Shown: positions 1 to 13,024 of the stretch, piece by piece | How the letters are laid out: every line of letters starts with the position of its first letter | Numbering within the stretch: the first letter of the stretch is position 1 | Source: Cephalopachus bancanus | Lineage: Eukaryota; Chordata; Mammalia; Primates; Tarsiidae | Direction: 5' to 3' | DNA: 64,000 nt | NCBI GenBank assembly: GCA_027257055.1 | Contig: JAPVLO010000073.1 | Location: forward strand, 4,551,001 to 4,615,000 | Program-made: the position numbers and the translations under genes | The notes under the pieces: model-generated | Told to the model about the DNA's origin: nothing | Seen by the model: the letters and a program-made list of their open reading frames with translations, nothing else | The model's database searches: none

Positions 1-58
1 ATATATCTTTATATTTATATATATATTATATATATATATACATATATATAGAGAGAGA
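1..58. repeat. (TA)n microsatellite
   Basis: Alternating TA/AT-rich sequence with a short GAGAGA end. It adjoins the poly(A)/simple tail of the neighbouring minus-strand L1 and probably grew from that tail. Confidence 0.85.
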
Positions 59-59
59 T

Positions 60-430
60 TATTTTAAAGATGAGGGGTACAATTCAGGATTAGGTATACA
101 AGTGAACATCATACAGGTAAAGTTTGGGGCTCCCTTTGGTTTCCATTTGACCTAGTTTGAGATCAGGTACCTTTACTGATGTTGTGTGTCCTCCCCTCCT
201 CCCCCCGCCATAGCATCCCACTACTGCCAATCCCTTTCTTATAGTATTATGGTAAATGCTCAGGGTTCGCTTATGAGTGAGAACATAGGGTACTCTGTTC
301 TTCCTTTTTGTAATAGGTCACTGTGTATTCTAGACTCTAAATGCATACAAGTTGCTGTGAAGTCCATATGTTTGTTCTTTATGACTGCATAATGTAGTAG
401 TCCACATTTTAATGGTGCAAAAATGAAGGA
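60..430 (-). mobile_element. L1 3' end, lineage-specific type, 5'-truncated
   Basis: Read on the minus strand, this contains the L1-typical 'pictured as not' of ORF2-end sequence: a degenerate accataaagaac-like stretch, then a CTCACTCATAAGCG-like stretch, GAACATTTACCATAATACTATAA, and ends GTACCCCTCATCTTTAAAATAA. The same 3' end recurs at 21078-21430 and 60790-61088. It differs from the 3' UTR of human L1PA, which I would expect to end in AAAGTATAATAA. The 5' boundary is approximate. Confidence 0.7.
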
Positions 431-734
431 AAAATATGTCCAGCTAGTCAAGAAGTATGGACACTCTTGGCCTAGCATAAAACAAATCAAAATTTAAAAC
501 AATAACAAAAATAAATGATTGATTTGCCTTTCTCCTACTCTGACTATTTTGTTTGTTGAGTTAGTTGATTGTTTTGGGCCATTCATCAGATCAGATGGAA
601 ACTGTCACAAGGATAGTCTGGCTATTGGTTTGCACTAGGATGATACATGTTGGTTTTGCAAATTCACACAATTTCATCCTTCATCCTTCTCCAGCCCACC
701 TCTGAAAAACAGACTGCGAAATACCTAGCCCTGA

Positions 735-1036
<302 letters not shown>

Positions 1037-1429
1037 CTAGCTCTGACAGGAGATGAAGAAAAAAGAACTGATACTGGTGTCTGGAAAACGTTTTGAATAT
1101 TTCACAAGACAGATGGGCCAGTGTACTAGTTCTGTTTTCTAGAGTCAGTTAACAAGAATCAGGGATCATGTACTCCAAAGGACCAAATCAACACGAGCAC
1201 ATGGTTGAAGAATTTTCTTTCTTTACTCTAAAGAAGTAGTTAGCCTAGCCTTACTTTCATGTATCACACAGACAGACTCCGAAACCCATACAAAATTAAG
1301 AAGAACATGGTGTGGACATTTGCAGAGGAGGGAAAGGAAGTCCAGGAAGTTGAAATTACTTGTAAATCGTCATGCTTTTATTTTTTCTATGTATGTTAAG
1401 GTTGCTGTGAATTGTATATCCTACTGTAC

Positions 1430-1605
1430 AGGTTCTCAAAAGTTAGCATGCCAAAGAATGTCCGGAGAAGCTTACTATGATTGCATATCTAAGGCTACAT
1501 TCCTAGAGATTCAGATTCAAAAGATCTGAGACAGGGTCTCGGTATATTCATTTTAACGAGCATTTTGGTGATTGTGATTTAGAGAGTCCGTGATCACACT
1601 TTGAG
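1430..1605 (+). mobile_element. MER5-like hAT remnant
   Basis: Starts GGTTCTCAAA and ends near TCACACTTTGAGA, the inverted-repeat style ends of the MER5 family, with the typical 'gattcagattcaaaagatctgag' region degraded inside. It is old and diverged. Confidence 0.5.
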
Positions 1606-1654
1606 ATATGTTGCCCTCTGTTCAGAGTATTTTCATAACAGGTAATGATTCATT

Positions 1655-1880
1655 CTTTTAGTCTATTATTCAGTCATTCAACACTTTCAGTTTCTCCTAT
1701 GAGTTATAAACTGTAATAGTCATGTGGTTATAAAAGTGAATGAAAATTGTCCCTGCCTCTGCAGAATAGTGGGGGAAAAAAAAAAACAAACAGCATTGTA
1801 AACTAAGATACAATGAAGTAAGTGCCATTTGTAGGGAATTCTGATTTTCTTTTTTATCCTGAACCCCTTTGGCAATTTGG
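1655..1880 (-). mobile_element. L2 fragment (antisense)
   Basis: Holds CATTCAACA followed by sequence of the form seen in reversed L2 3' ends, including GTCCCTGCCTCTGCAGAATAGTG and AATGAAGTAAGTGCCATTTG. Heavily diverged, so the boundaries are approximate. Confidence 0.4.
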
Positions 1881-1889
1881 TAAAATCTA

Positions 1890-2560
1890 GGATAGCCTTC
1901 TCAGAGAAAAAAAATTGTTATATAAAATAAAATACAAGGGATTAGAAAGAAAATCAATTATATTGAGATTCAGTTCTCAAAATATGAAAAAAGCCACATT
2001 TGTGAAATATTAATAAGTGTGCATCTTTATTAATACATTAAATAATAAAATATAGTGGCAGGTTTAATAAGCACTATAATTTTGAAGTAGTAATCAGCAT
2101 AAATAGTAATTCTAGAAATTTTTGCCAATGGTGATGAAGTATGAAAGTTTTTGTAATTTCTAATGCTGACAATATCACTGATACTGCTAATACTGTGGTT
2201 TGTTGCCTGCATTCACAATAGAAGAAAATGCTCTGTTTCAATTAGGAGTGAAGAAAAAAGAATACTTTTTTCCTCCATGCAAATTCATAGTCCTCCTGAA
2301 TTCTATCCATGGATCCAAAGTTAAATGGTGCTACATTAGAGAGAAATATATTGTTGAAGAAGTAAAAAAAGTACAGTTTGACCATTTTGAAAGAAGGCAT
2401 TTTCTAACTGACCCCCCGAAGAATGAATAGGAATCTATTCCTTGGAAAAAGAGGTGACAGAAAAGAAAGGGAGAATCTAAAGAATTTACGATTGTGCCTA
2501 AGAAATGTGATAATTTTGATATGGTAGGAGGATAGTATAAATGGGGTCAGCTGATGAGAG
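1890..2560. other. Unassigned intronic stretch with a 70-codon chance ORF
   Basis: AT-rich sequence. A plus-strand frame is open from about 2200 to 2430 but has only a TTG start, no splice context that I can defend and no family I recognise. I see no repeat that I can name here. Confidence 0.4.
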
Positions 2561-3873
2561 ACAAGGCTAGAATGACTGGGACTATGAAGAGTTCTATACA
2601 TCAAACGAAGAGAATTTCTTGTGTCTTGATGTAAATGTAAGGATTTCTAAAGGAGACAAGTGGAAAGCATGAGGCTGTGGGTTTAGGCGGAAATTGGCTA
2701 GCAGCCTAAGTTCCCCAAAATTCACTAGACAGTAACTTACTGGCGTGGGCCAAAGCAGTAGCAATGGAATGAGAAAAAGATACTTGGTTTGAGGAGAGGC
2801 TCACTTAAGAGGATCTGAAAACTATTGAGTGACTGAGCGAGAAAGTAAAGGACAAGGAATGCTGAAAGCAGACTGTGACCTTGCTAGCAGTGTAACAGGA
2901 TATGAAAACAATTTTTAAGGAATGGAAGAGAATTGATTCATTTGGAAACAGTAACTTAGATATAGACTACAGGATGTTTCTAGCAGACCTCTGAGTATAC
3001 AAGATTTAAGTTCAGAAAACAAGGGAAGATACATAAAGACCTGGGAATCAGTCTATTAGGTGGTGGTAATGCCAGAGGGAGTGGGTATTTGGCAGTGAGA
3101 TCACCTAAAGGACTTCTCAGTCTGTGCTGTGGGTCAGCATTACCTGGGGAGCTCTGTGTATACACCTATGGTGGGGTCCGCCTTCCTGATTTAACTGGGC
3201 TGGAGTAGAAACCAGGCATTAAAAAAAATTAACATCCCAGGCAAGGATAATGTGCAACCAGAGTTTTAGCACCACTGATATAAAAGTTAAACAGAAAAAG
3301 TGATGGACAGGAGATGAAAACCAACAAAAGACAAAAAAGAGGAATGGTAAGGGCAGTGTCAAAAGTCTCAAATGTTTTTTTAGACTTTACCAAGATGAGA
3401 ACCGAATACAACTTTCTGAAGTGGCCAGTGATAGTTGATGTAACTATTCCAGAAGGGTAGTAAGGATAGAAACCAAGCTATGAGATGTTTATGGTAAGTT
3501 TAATAACAAAGAAAAGGAGAGAAATGAGATAATTGTTTAATATAAAACTAATGTGGACATATACTTTTGTTTAATTGGTATTTTTGTTTTTAAAGATGGG
3601 AAGAATCACCAAAAAATGGAAGACTGAAGATACAAAAGTGCAAATGTGCAGCTGACAGGACAAGTTCTTGGAGGAGGTGAGCAGGGATGGGTATCATGCA
3701 CAGAAAAGAGAAAGAGAAGAGAAGTTGGCCTTGGGGAACATTTTTTAATTTTTATTTTGAAAGCAGGATATATTGAGAAGACAGAAAAGCTCCCAGAGCA
3801 GGGAAGATCATATTGCAACACAAAAGGGCACAATTAGAGATTTCAATATAAGTCTGTTTTAGAAGTAGAGATG
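2560..3873 (-). mobile_element. Ancient L2-like sequence (antisense), diverged, with MER5-like piece inside
   Basis: Purine-rich sequence with the phrasing of reversed L2, for example AAGCAGTAGCAATGGAATGAG, GGAATGGTAAGGGCAG and CAAGTTCTTGGAGGAGGTGAG. A MER5-like segment lies at about 3120-3280 (AGCATTACCTGGGGAGCTC to TTTTAGCACCACTGA). Similar sequence continues after the Alu at 3876-4176 to about 4600. The assignment rests on remembered L2 phrasing. Confidence 0.4.
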
Positions 3874-3875
3874 AA

Positions 3876-4176
3876 GCCGGGCTCGGTGGCTCGACCTGTA
3901 ATCTCGCGCCTTTGGGAGGATGAGGTGAGTGGATTGCCTGGGCCCGTGGGTTCGAGACCCGCCTAGGCAGCGAGACCTCATCTCTACAATAAATAAAAAA
4001 ATCAGTCGGACGTGGTAGTGCGCGCCTGTACTTCCAGCTACGTGGAAGGCTGAGGTGGAAGGATCGCTGGAGCCCAGCAGGTCGAGGCTGCGGTGGCCGG
4101 GAGCAGCCACTGCACTCCAGTCTGGGCGACTGAGTGAGACACCGACTCAAAAAAAAAACCAAAAAAACAACAAAAA
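3876..4176 (+). mobile_element. Derived-family Alu
   Basis: Starts GCCGGGCTCGGTGGCTC and carries the family marks: CTCGCGCCTTTGGG in the left arm, GGGTTCGAGACCCGCC, ACCTCATCTCTACAATAAAT and ACTCCAGTCTGGGCGAC. Target-site duplications AAGTAGAGATGA at 3863-3874 and 4177-4188 are identical. The right-arm hairpin has one mismatch (CAGCCACTGC in the 3' arm). Confidence 0.96.
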
Positions 4177-4188
4177 AAGTAGAGATGA

Positions 4189-4600
4189 GCAAGGCAGAGG
4201 GAGTCTCTAAGTTTTCTAGCTGAAGTAGGAGGTAAAGTCACGGAGAATAAAGGGAATAGGTGTGAGGGAAGGATTTAAAGGGCACAGTGAAGGCTGAAAA
4301 CTGGTGTAGAGAGAGAGGCGCAGCAAGGTGTTTAGAGACCAACGAAACAATTGATAAGCAGTGATGAAGACTAAGCTGAAGTCAAAGGATCAATACTGCA
4401 ATATTGTGATTTCCTATAGGGATATTTAGTAGCTTTCTTGAGAGAGACACCAAATGCCATAGTTTGGGAAATGAGAGAGCAAGTGCTGCAGCAAGCCGGA
4501 GAGGATAATACAAAGTAATGAGAGTGTCTGATGTCACTCTTCATCATGGGAGACAGTGAGACCAGGAAGAGGTCTAGTGGGTGGAGGTGGTGGTGGAGTG
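4189..4600 (-). mobile_element. Ancient L2-like sequence (antisense), continuation
   Basis: Purine-rich, with AGGGAATAGGTGTGAGGG and GGCACAGTGAAGGCTGAAAAC, similar in character to the sequence before the Alu at 3876. Probably one element split by that Alu. Confidence 0.35.
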
Positions 4601-4660
4601 TGTGTGAGAACACTAAGAGAGCACAGTGTAAGAAACACAGTGCTCAGAATGGGGATTCCT

Positions 4661-4962
4661 GGCTGGGTGTGGTGGCTCATGTCTATAATCCCAGCACTTT
4701 GGGAGGTCAAGGTAGGTAGTTGTTTGGGCACAGGAGTTAGAGACCAGCCTGGCAACATAGTGAAACCTCGCATCTACAAAAACTAAAAAATATTAGCCAG
4801 ACGTGGTGGCCCAAGCCTGTAGTCCCAGCTACTCGTGATGCTGACATGGAAAGATTGCCTGACAGAGCCTAGGAGGTCAAGGCTGCTGTGAACTGTAATT
4901 GTGTGATCGTGCCACTGCACTCCAGCGTGAGACCTCAACTCATAAATAAAGACATAAGAGTT
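4661..4962 (+). mobile_element. Alu, old AluJ-like
   Basis: Starts GGCTGGGTGTGGTGGCTC and keeps the ancestral CCCAGCACTTTGGG and GAGACCAGCCTGG motifs. The right arm still has the longer GAACTGTAATTGTGTGATCG stretch. Flanking GGGATTCCT and GGAATTCCT look like decayed target-site duplications. Confidence 0.9.
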
Positions 4963-5082
4963 GGAATTCCTTAGGCCCACCAATTCAAAGTGATAGGTTC
5001 AAGGTCATGGAGAATATTTTTTAAGGAATTGATTCATGGAAGTTTAGAATTTGTATTCTTGCTTTCTTCAGAAATCAATATA

Positions 5083-5355
5083 ATTTTTTTTTTTTTTTTT
5101 AGTTAGAATCTCACTCCATTGCTCAGGCTGGAGTGTAGTGGCATGCTCACAGCCACTGCAGCCTCAACCTGCTGGGTTCAGGTGATCCTTCCACCTTAAC
5201 CTCCAAGTAGCTGGAACTACAGGCATCCACCACCATGCCTGGTTTATTTTTTAAATTTAGGGTAGAGATGAGGTCTTACCAAGTTGCCCAGGGTATCCTC
5301 TTGCCTCGGCCTCCCAAAGTGGTGGGATTACAGGCTCGAGCCACCATGCCTGGTA
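5083..5355 (-). mobile_element. Alu, old AluJ-like
   Basis: A poly(T) run opens the element on the plus strand, followed by CTCACTCCATTGCTCAGGCTGG and ending GAGCCACCATGCCTGG. Both arms are present. Confidence 0.9.
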
Positions 5356-5359
5356 GAAA

Positions 5360-7490
5360 TTTTTAAAAGCAGTATATTTTTTTTTACCTGGTAAGCCCAT
5401 GTCTAATTGGTACCATTACTGGGAGCAAACTCAACCTGACAGCCCAAATTTAAAAAATTACATTAGAGATTAATATTTTCCTAAGAGAGGAATCATTTAC
5501 CTTAAAAATGTAGTTCATTTATATTAAAAATGTATTTATGTAAATAGAAAGCAAATTTATTTAAGATATATTTGATATTTCATATGTATCTTAACTCATA
5601 GATTGAGTTATAATTGCATATATTAGTGAATCCTCATGTATAGATGTGGTCCTTGGTGCTATTTTCCTGTAATTCCCTATTGTCTTGAGCTTTCTTGGTG
5701 TTGAAAAAGTAAAGTTTTTTGAGAAAAATGAAAAAACTGGTTGTCAAAACTATCAAGTAGCAAAACAACTTGAAGTTACGAGAGAGGAGAAATTCTGCTG
5801 ATTTTCACGACCCAAACCGTACTCCTGCTTTTGGTAACAGAACCAATGTTTTCCTGTGGGGACTACCCTCATTCTGTACCTCATTACATACAAATTGGTG
5901 GGACTGGCCCTAGGGTGGGTGGATGACACAAGCTAAGCTAGTTTTCCCTCTCAGAAGAGTTTCATTCTCCAGGCATGTGACATCTGCATAATAAAGTGTG
6001 GAAGTTCATCCAATCTAATAACTAGGACTCAAACTGCCTGGCCATTAGCTCCTGCTCCACTTTTCTGTACTTTTTGAGAGGAGATTTTGTTTAGCTTTTC
6101 CTTGTACTTTGTAAGCAACTCTACATTCTTTGAATAAAGTCCATTTGTTTGTTTAAGACTTAAGTATATTTCTGTGACCTGAAACCAAAGATATAAACTA
6201 GCAATAGTAATTTTAATAGACATATTTTAATCAATGATCATTCTGCCAAAATTAGGATTAAATCTACTAAGATTAAATATTAGTATTAAATGTATTAAGC
6301 TTTAAAAAGAAGTTTTGAAGCAAATTTTAGATTACAATCCATTTATATGAAACAGACAAAAACTAAGACTGAAAATTATAATTTTGACCCGTTTTCACTG
6401 CTTGCAAACTTGGTGAACTCATTATAAATTGATGTTATAATTTCAGTTTTATAAATGTATATATTTCCCTCCCTAAAATGTCAGTTTGTAAAATGAAACT
6501 TAAGAATCTATATAGCACAATTTGATATGTAAAAATGACAAAATGAAATATTATGTTAAATACTATATATCAACACAGTATTGTTTACTAATATATTGGT
6601 TGTACTTTATTTTCATCATAACTTAACATTACATACTCATTCAGTTTTTCTTCAATGGATTATAAATTTAAAAAATAGAAACAGCTTTCTTTTTATTAAA
6701 ATAAAGACTAGGTTAACAAAGAAAGTTTCGTGGCAGGCATTGCCCCAATCAGACACCATAGCTATCTGGAGGATATGAGACTTTAAGTTACTTCCTATTA
6801 ACCAATAAAATCCACTGACATTCCTAAAGTGAGGCTTTAAATTAATTTTAAAATAAGGTATTTTTAAGTTTAAAAAGTATGGGGGAATTAACAAAGATTA
6901 CAGAATATAACAGTGTTAAGGACAGATTTTTTCACCGTTTTTGGTCAATCCTCTTCTTATTCACTTCAGAAAGCTGCCATCTTAACTGGCACTAATTAGC
7001 ACCCTTGTTAGAAATCTCAGCAGAGGAGTCAATAATAGAAAGGATATGGACACCTCTTACCCAGGAGTCAGGCTGTCTCCACAAGTAAGGCTGAAATAAA
7101 GGATAGGGCAGATGACTTGGCTGCTGTTTGTGAGAAGGCTAAGACCTACACCTGTTCACTGAGTACATATATAACCTGAATCTCTAGGGATGTTAATCAA
7201 GTATCTTTGTGTGTACCTAAAGCCAGTGAGAAACAAAAGATGCACAGAGTGCTACTATCAATGATGTAGTTATTATATTTTGAGAGGTAGTGAATGCAGC
7301 AGTCAATAGATACTTCTGACATGAGATTTTCCTGCAGAGTACTTACAGACAGCTGTATTTCTGCTTATTTCTATGTATATTTTCTTTATTCAAGTGAATA
7401 TTTTAAGTTCTTTAAAAAAATAAGTAGCTAGATTTCCTATGAACACATGGAAAGTGAAATACAAAAATTTAACATAATATAAGAATGATG
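5360..7490. other. Unassigned FOXP2 intron
   Basis: AT-rich sequence, with no exon, RNA gene or clear repeat. The stretch 5810-6000 (AGAACCAATG...GGGACTGGCCCT...) has the look of an old LTR or DNA-transposon remnant, but I cannot name it. Confidence 0.4.
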
Positions 7491-7499
7491 TAATAGATA

Positions 7500-7753
7500 A
7501 AACAGATTTTACTTTATCCCACTTCTATGGGTACACAAAATACCACTCACTAGGCTAGGAATCAGGGTGCTAAGTCAGGTAGGCATCACTAACCCCAGGA
7601 ATTCACAGACAAACTGGGATGACAATCTACTAGTGATGAATATCATAATAAGCACTGTGACAGGTGTATGCAGATGTATTGAAGAAGCACAGAGAAGGGG
7701 TATTTTAGACAAGGTAAGAACAAATGAACATTAGTTTAAAAATGGGAGATGGA
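7500..7753 (-). mobile_element. L2 fragment (antisense), split by an Alu
   Basis: Has reversed L2 phrasing such as GGAATCAGGGTGCTAAG, GGAATTCACAGAC and AATAAGCACTGTGACAGG. It continues at 8042-8250 after the inserted Alu (AAGTCCAGCAAGGTCAGAG). Confidence 0.45.
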
Positions 7754-8041
7754 GCCGGACTTGGGGGATCAGCCTGTAATCCCGCGCCTTTGGGACGCTG
7801 AGGTGAGTGGATTGTCTGAGCCCGTGGGTTTGAGACCCGCCTGGGCAGTTAGATCTCATCTCTACAATAAATCAAAAAATCAGCCGGGCGTGGTAGTGCA
7901 CGCCTGTAATTCCGGCTCCTTGGAAGGCTGAGGAGGAAGGATCGCCGGAGCCCAGCAGGTCGAGGCTGGGGTGGCCGGAAACGGCCACTGCTCTCCAGTC
8001 TGGGCGACAGAGTGAGACTCCAACTCAAAAAAAAAAAAAAA
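7754..8041 (+). mobile_element. Derived-family Alu
   Basis: Has CCCGCGCCTTTGGG, GAGACCCGCCTGGGCAG, TACAATAAATC and CAGTCTGGGCGACAGAGTG. Target-site duplications GGGAGATGG (7744-7752) and GGGAGACGG (8042-8050) differ by one base. The right-arm hairpin loop is GAAA here, a GNRA tetraloop. Confidence 0.96.
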
Positions 8042-8250
8042 GGGAGACGGGGCAGGGTGGAAGTGGGGAACATATAAAACCAAAGAAGAAGACTTTACGA
8101 AGTCTTCTTGAAGGTATATGATTCCCTGATGCATTAAGAGAAGAACAGAAAGTCCAGCAAGGTCAGAGAAAGTAATTATAGGGAAGTGAGGGTGACAGGA
8201 ATGAGGACAGAAAGAGAGGCAGAAATCAACTCTTCAAGAGTTTGACACAT
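8042..8250 (-). mobile_element. L2 fragment (antisense), second half
   Basis: Continues the L2-like sequence from 7500-7753. It contains CCAGCAAGGTCAGAGAAAG and GTGACAGGAATGAGGAC. Confidence 0.4.
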
Positions 8251-8259
8251 GTATAAAAC

Positions 8260-10130
8260 CTAAGGTTTTGGTAAGAACCTTAGTTGAATAAAAGCACAGG
8301 GTTACCACCTTTTATCCGTCCAACATCACATGGTTATACATCCTTTATATTAACCTCACTAAATGAAACTTTTTTCTGTTCATTTTCAATCATATTGTCC
8401 TTACATAATATTGTTCTTAGATTTTGATCAATTATCTGTCTCACTTTGAAATTCCACTTACAGTGTAGTAGGTTTTCAATGAAAAATCATAAAGTAACAC
8501 GTGCTTCATGGTTTATAGGGAAAGTGATTTTAAAATAAAGCAATTGCCAAGAACAAAAAAAAATTCATAAAAAATATTTCTAAGGTATTTGGAGCCTATT
8601 CAGGTAATGCTAGAAAATCAGTAACAGTGACCCATGCAGAACTCAAGAGACTCTTTTAAATAAAGATTTAATGGCAACTGCAGTTTCTTGATGGCAATAA
8701 ATACCTTTTTGTGAATATGAAATCTTTCAGTCAGTTGCAGTTCTATGCCTTCACATGTGCTTTATTCCTTGCTATCTTTCCCAAATTCCTTAAATACACT
8801 AGTAAATTATAGTATATTTCAAGTCAGTTCTGCATCAAAATTCTTCTTGGAAAATTCTGCTTTTGAGAACAGAAGAGTACTAAAATTTAACTTATCTGAA
8901 TTGCATTGCCACTAGCGGTACAAAAACAAATTTTGGAGTACCAAGTATGAAGCAAGAAAATAACTTAATTTGACATAGTAGTAATTTTTCACTTTTAGGA
9001 AAGTTTTGCGGTAAACTAAAGAAGAAAATTTGGAAAACAGATGATCTCAGCTCAATTTTCTGATGCAGTATTAAAGGATGTGAATGAACATTTTAAAATT
9101 TGGGGTTCAGAATAAAAAGAACACTTCATACTAGGTTTAACTGAATATTGCCCCTTTCTTTGCTACTTAGGGCACTGAGAATATAATTTCACAGATGATA
9201 TATTTTTCTTAATGTGATTTTCAGACTACATCTAATGGAAAATGCCTGGTTAGGATTAAGAGACATAGTACAGATGTTAAACTACATTTGCATGCAATTA
9301 TTTCTAAAACAAATGCCAGGGTACAAAATCTATTGAAATGACTTTCAGGATGGCTGGCATAACATATTAAACCAGCTTCCAATCTGAGTAAATCTATATG
9401 CTGAATATTTCAAATTAAGACATTGAGTGCAGAATAAATCTTAGACTTTCCACTTTGACTCACTGTCCAAGAATGTATGGACACAGAGATTGAGCCCAAG
9501 GATTTAGGGTAGGGATTTAATATTTTTAAAGCAAAGGTTTTTCTTGTTTAATATAAAGCTTGAATTTTACATATTTATTTCAAGAGTTGAAAACAATAAA
9601 ATAACTACAAAACAATAAAAGTGAAAATAATACTCAGCATGAAATAGCAATGTAATAGAGTGAATGTATTATGTAGCATTATACTTGCTTAAACTTATTT
9701 TTTCCTTAAAAAAGCAACAAAAGATATATCTACAGGTTTTCAATTTTTTCTTAGTACAAATCTCACTTTAACTGATATTTGTAAAGAAATATACTTTTAA
9801 GTATCAAACTAGAAGAAACTCTATTTGAAGTATTTCTGAAGTGTGCTTGTCACCAATCTAATCAGAAATATCGAAAGCAGTGAGTGGTAGGAAGAAAATG
9901 AAGCATTTATTGCTTTGCATGTGTAGGGCACTGAGTTTTCACAGAGACACAAATCCTAGATGTCCTTGGAATTTGTGGACTAGGTATGACCTTAATTCCC
10001 TTTTGGTGATCTTTTCCTTGGGAACGCATTTTTCGATTAAGACTTCATTCACTGAATGAAGCATGACGATCAACTGCTGTATCTATTATTTATCAAAACA
10101 AAACACTATCGTAGTATTAATTTTTTCCAA
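8260..10130. other. Unassigned FOXP2 intron
   Basis: AT-rich, no named repeat, no exon signal and no ORF of note. It could include conserved non-coding sequence, but single-sequence inspection cannot show that. Confidence 0.4.
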
Positions 10131-10139
10131 ATTCACAGA

Positions 10140-10800
10140 GTACCAGCATCTCTTTTACTCTAAGCTTTACTCCTTAGGGGGGAGCAATTCAGATCATGGT
10201 CATCCCTAGGAGAGTATGAGGGGATCGGAGGATGTGGCAGTTCCTCTTCTGATCCCTGCAGGGGAAGCAGCAGCAGCTTTTGGATCAGCTACTTTTCATC
10301 TGCTGTTGGTCTCAGTGGCAGCTCCTTCTCTTGCCAATAAGTATAAATGATAGATTCTTTAATGAGAAATAGACACTGCCAGTTGCACATATAGAAGCTT
10401 ATCTTGTTGGCATCTCTGGCTGTGATTTGGTCTTTCCTGATTTTGATGTGAGGTAGAGAAAACCTGGAGGAAGAGGACCAATGATTTTTAAAAAGCACTC
10501 TTTGCAACAGAAAATATCTTGCTGTTTCACACAAAATTCTCATAATGCCGAGAAAAACCCCCTAAGAGGTCTATCACCACCATTTTATCACCTTTTCTTT
10601 CATATTAGATTATTTCACACATTGCTGGGTAAATATCTAACTGTGTTGCCAAGTCCTATTGCCATTTCAACAGTTCCTCCCAACAAATTGGGACAATGGA
10701 GTGTAGTAGACATGGGCATAAAAAGGGATCAGAGTCATTCTGGTAGGATCTTCTAATGGTACTGGTGATGGAGACCTTTTCCCTGGGGTAGTCCAGACAT
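10140..10800 (-). pseudogene. Coding-like degenerate block, origin unknown
   Basis: On the minus strand a frame is open from 10543 to 10289 (84 codons, including KIRKDQITARDANKISFYMC and IYTYWQEKELPLRPTADEK). After one TAG it stays open in the same frame for about 40 more codons, including LLLLPLQGSEEELPHPPIPS, down to about 10160. Further upstream in the block there are several stops. The GC content is higher than in the neighbourhood. It could be a decayed retrocopy or retroelement. I do not recognise the family and see no poly(A) tail or target-site duplication. Confidence 0.25.
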
Positions 10801-11014
10801 CCATCACCCCTCCTTTGCTCTATCTTTACCAAAAATCAATTGACCTGGATACCATACATAAGAAATTCAAGAAAAGGTAATACTCACATTTAATATCTTA
10901 CCATCTCCTTTATTTTTATCTCATTTTCCAAAATTGCAAAATTCAAACAGCATTAAGAGTCTATATATTTTCAGCAATAAATGGGTAAAAGGTACATAAT
11001 TTCAAATCACACTG

Positions 11015-11160
11015 ACATGAATTCACATCCAGCTCAAACTACCAGCTACATGTCCTTAGATAATGTAATTTAACCTTTCTAAGCCTCAGTTGTCTATTCT
11101 ATGAAACGAGAAAGCATAAATACATTATCAAATATAAAAAATAAGCACTACACATGTCAG
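11015..11160 (+). mobile_element. MIR fragment
   Basis: Reads like MIR in sense: CTACCAGCTACATGTCCTTAG, then TAACCTTTCTAAGCCTCAGT and a decayed AAATGGGG-type segment. Confidence 0.65.
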
Positions 11161-13020
11161 TAAAGTAAAATAAAAGTACAACTCAGGATCTTTGTTTTGT
11201 TAGAGGAAAAAAATGATTACAAAAGAAATGGGAGCATGTGACTAGTGTAACATGTCTGGTGGACTCATCAGTCTCCTTTTACACTGGCACTAGTCACTCA
11301 CTTAGCTATGACTCATAATACTTGTCATTGAAGAGCCCAGAAGACTAGCTACCAGTAATTAAGAGAAGTCCTTTTCTGGGCAAAGATGTCTGAACTATGA
11401 CATGGGCTACTACAAAATCATCATACAGATAACATGGATGAACAAGTAGAAAAAGGTGATTCTATATTCACAAAAATGTTAAAAATACCAAAATATTATT
11501 GAAGCATTTAAAATGCAATAGAAAGTAACTAGATTTTATGAGGTAAGTTTATTATTAAAATAAGCATAATGCAACTTCTACAAATAATTTATTTCTTGAG
11601 AGTTTAAAACCGTAAAGAGGAAAGGCTGAGTTCTGAGTTAGAAAAGATGCAAGGAGATCAAAAGCTATAATAGTAATCACTATATGCCATGATAAAAGAA
11701 AACAGTAGACCAGGAACATGAGCAACTCAAACTTTTACAAAACTATCACGACTATTCATGTACTAAAAATAATATAGACTGGCCATTTTTTACATAAAAG
11801 AGTTTACTGGAATAGAAAATGTTTAAATTTTAGAACTGTGCTACTGTCTACTAGAAATTATTCATTTCTAAGCCAGGACCAAGTTTCATTACCCAATAGC
11901 AGCTCTGAAGAATGAAGCTAATTAACATTTAAAATAGGAGTACAGTCTACTCTTTAAAAGCACAATGGTAAACACACCAATTTGACAATTACATTAATAT
12001 GAGTATTTGCATAATCTGTCTTCCACACCTGTTCTTAATTTGAAGCAGCTGCAGGACAAATCACATCACACTAATCTGAATGAGTATATGGATATTCTAA
12101 ACATTAATGCACGCATCTAAGTTTTTCAAGATATTTTATTTTTAAATGTTTCCTTTAAAAATTGCAGAAGCTCTGTAGAAGCCATATTTAATATTTATTT
12201 GATTAACATTAATTAGGGATAAACATTATACCAAATAATGCTATTCCTTACTTTTTGGCACCCAGTTACTGACATGATAGTACAGATTTTTATTTCTAGA
12301 TATTTGTTCATTACGTAACAGGCATTTTATTTATACAAAAAGATTTAAAACAACAACAAGCTATATCTAGAAAACTTCAGTAAGGAACGTAACCAGAGAA
12401 TCAATAGCAAACGCATTAATGGAGAAAAAAGTAAAATTCCACAGATCATCTGGAAATATGTTGGCAGCATAGATAATTGGCATATTTTGGCTAGTTCTCG
12501 TTTAAAAACTGGATTCCATTTATGTTTCAACAAACATTTCAAAATTGAAATGAGCAGAAAAGCACTTTCATCTTTCAAATGATCCAGCTTATTTTATGTG
12601 TATTCAAGCACATACTTAGAGTCATCAAAAAAGGAAGTTAGTTCATTTTTGTTACATATTCTTCTAGTTCATGCATTTAAATTATTCAGCTTGTTCTAGC
12701 TCGTGGAATATAAGATACCCATGTAATCTGTCAACAAAACTGTCTCTCTTTAATCTTCTATTAAGAATAGGAAATGAAGTTATAGATTTCTAAAGATGTT
12801 ATTTATTTCCTGAAAAATGAATGAGCATGCAAAGTAATGAACCGGAGCAACAAACAAAGCCGATGTGTTTACTTACATGCTGCCGATCACTGAAAAGGTA
12901 AACATTAAATGGCTAAATTCCTCATTCAGTATTTTATTCAGAACTTTATTTTACAAGAGCACCCATAATACTTGAAGAATACACTACTAAACAAATGATT
13001 TGAAGCTCAAATTTTTGTGT
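11160..13020. other. Unassigned FOXP2 intron
   Basis: AT-rich with no named repeat. A minus-strand ORF of 77 codons at 12345-12578 has no features that suggest a gene. Confidence 0.4.
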
Positions 13021-13024
13021 ACAT

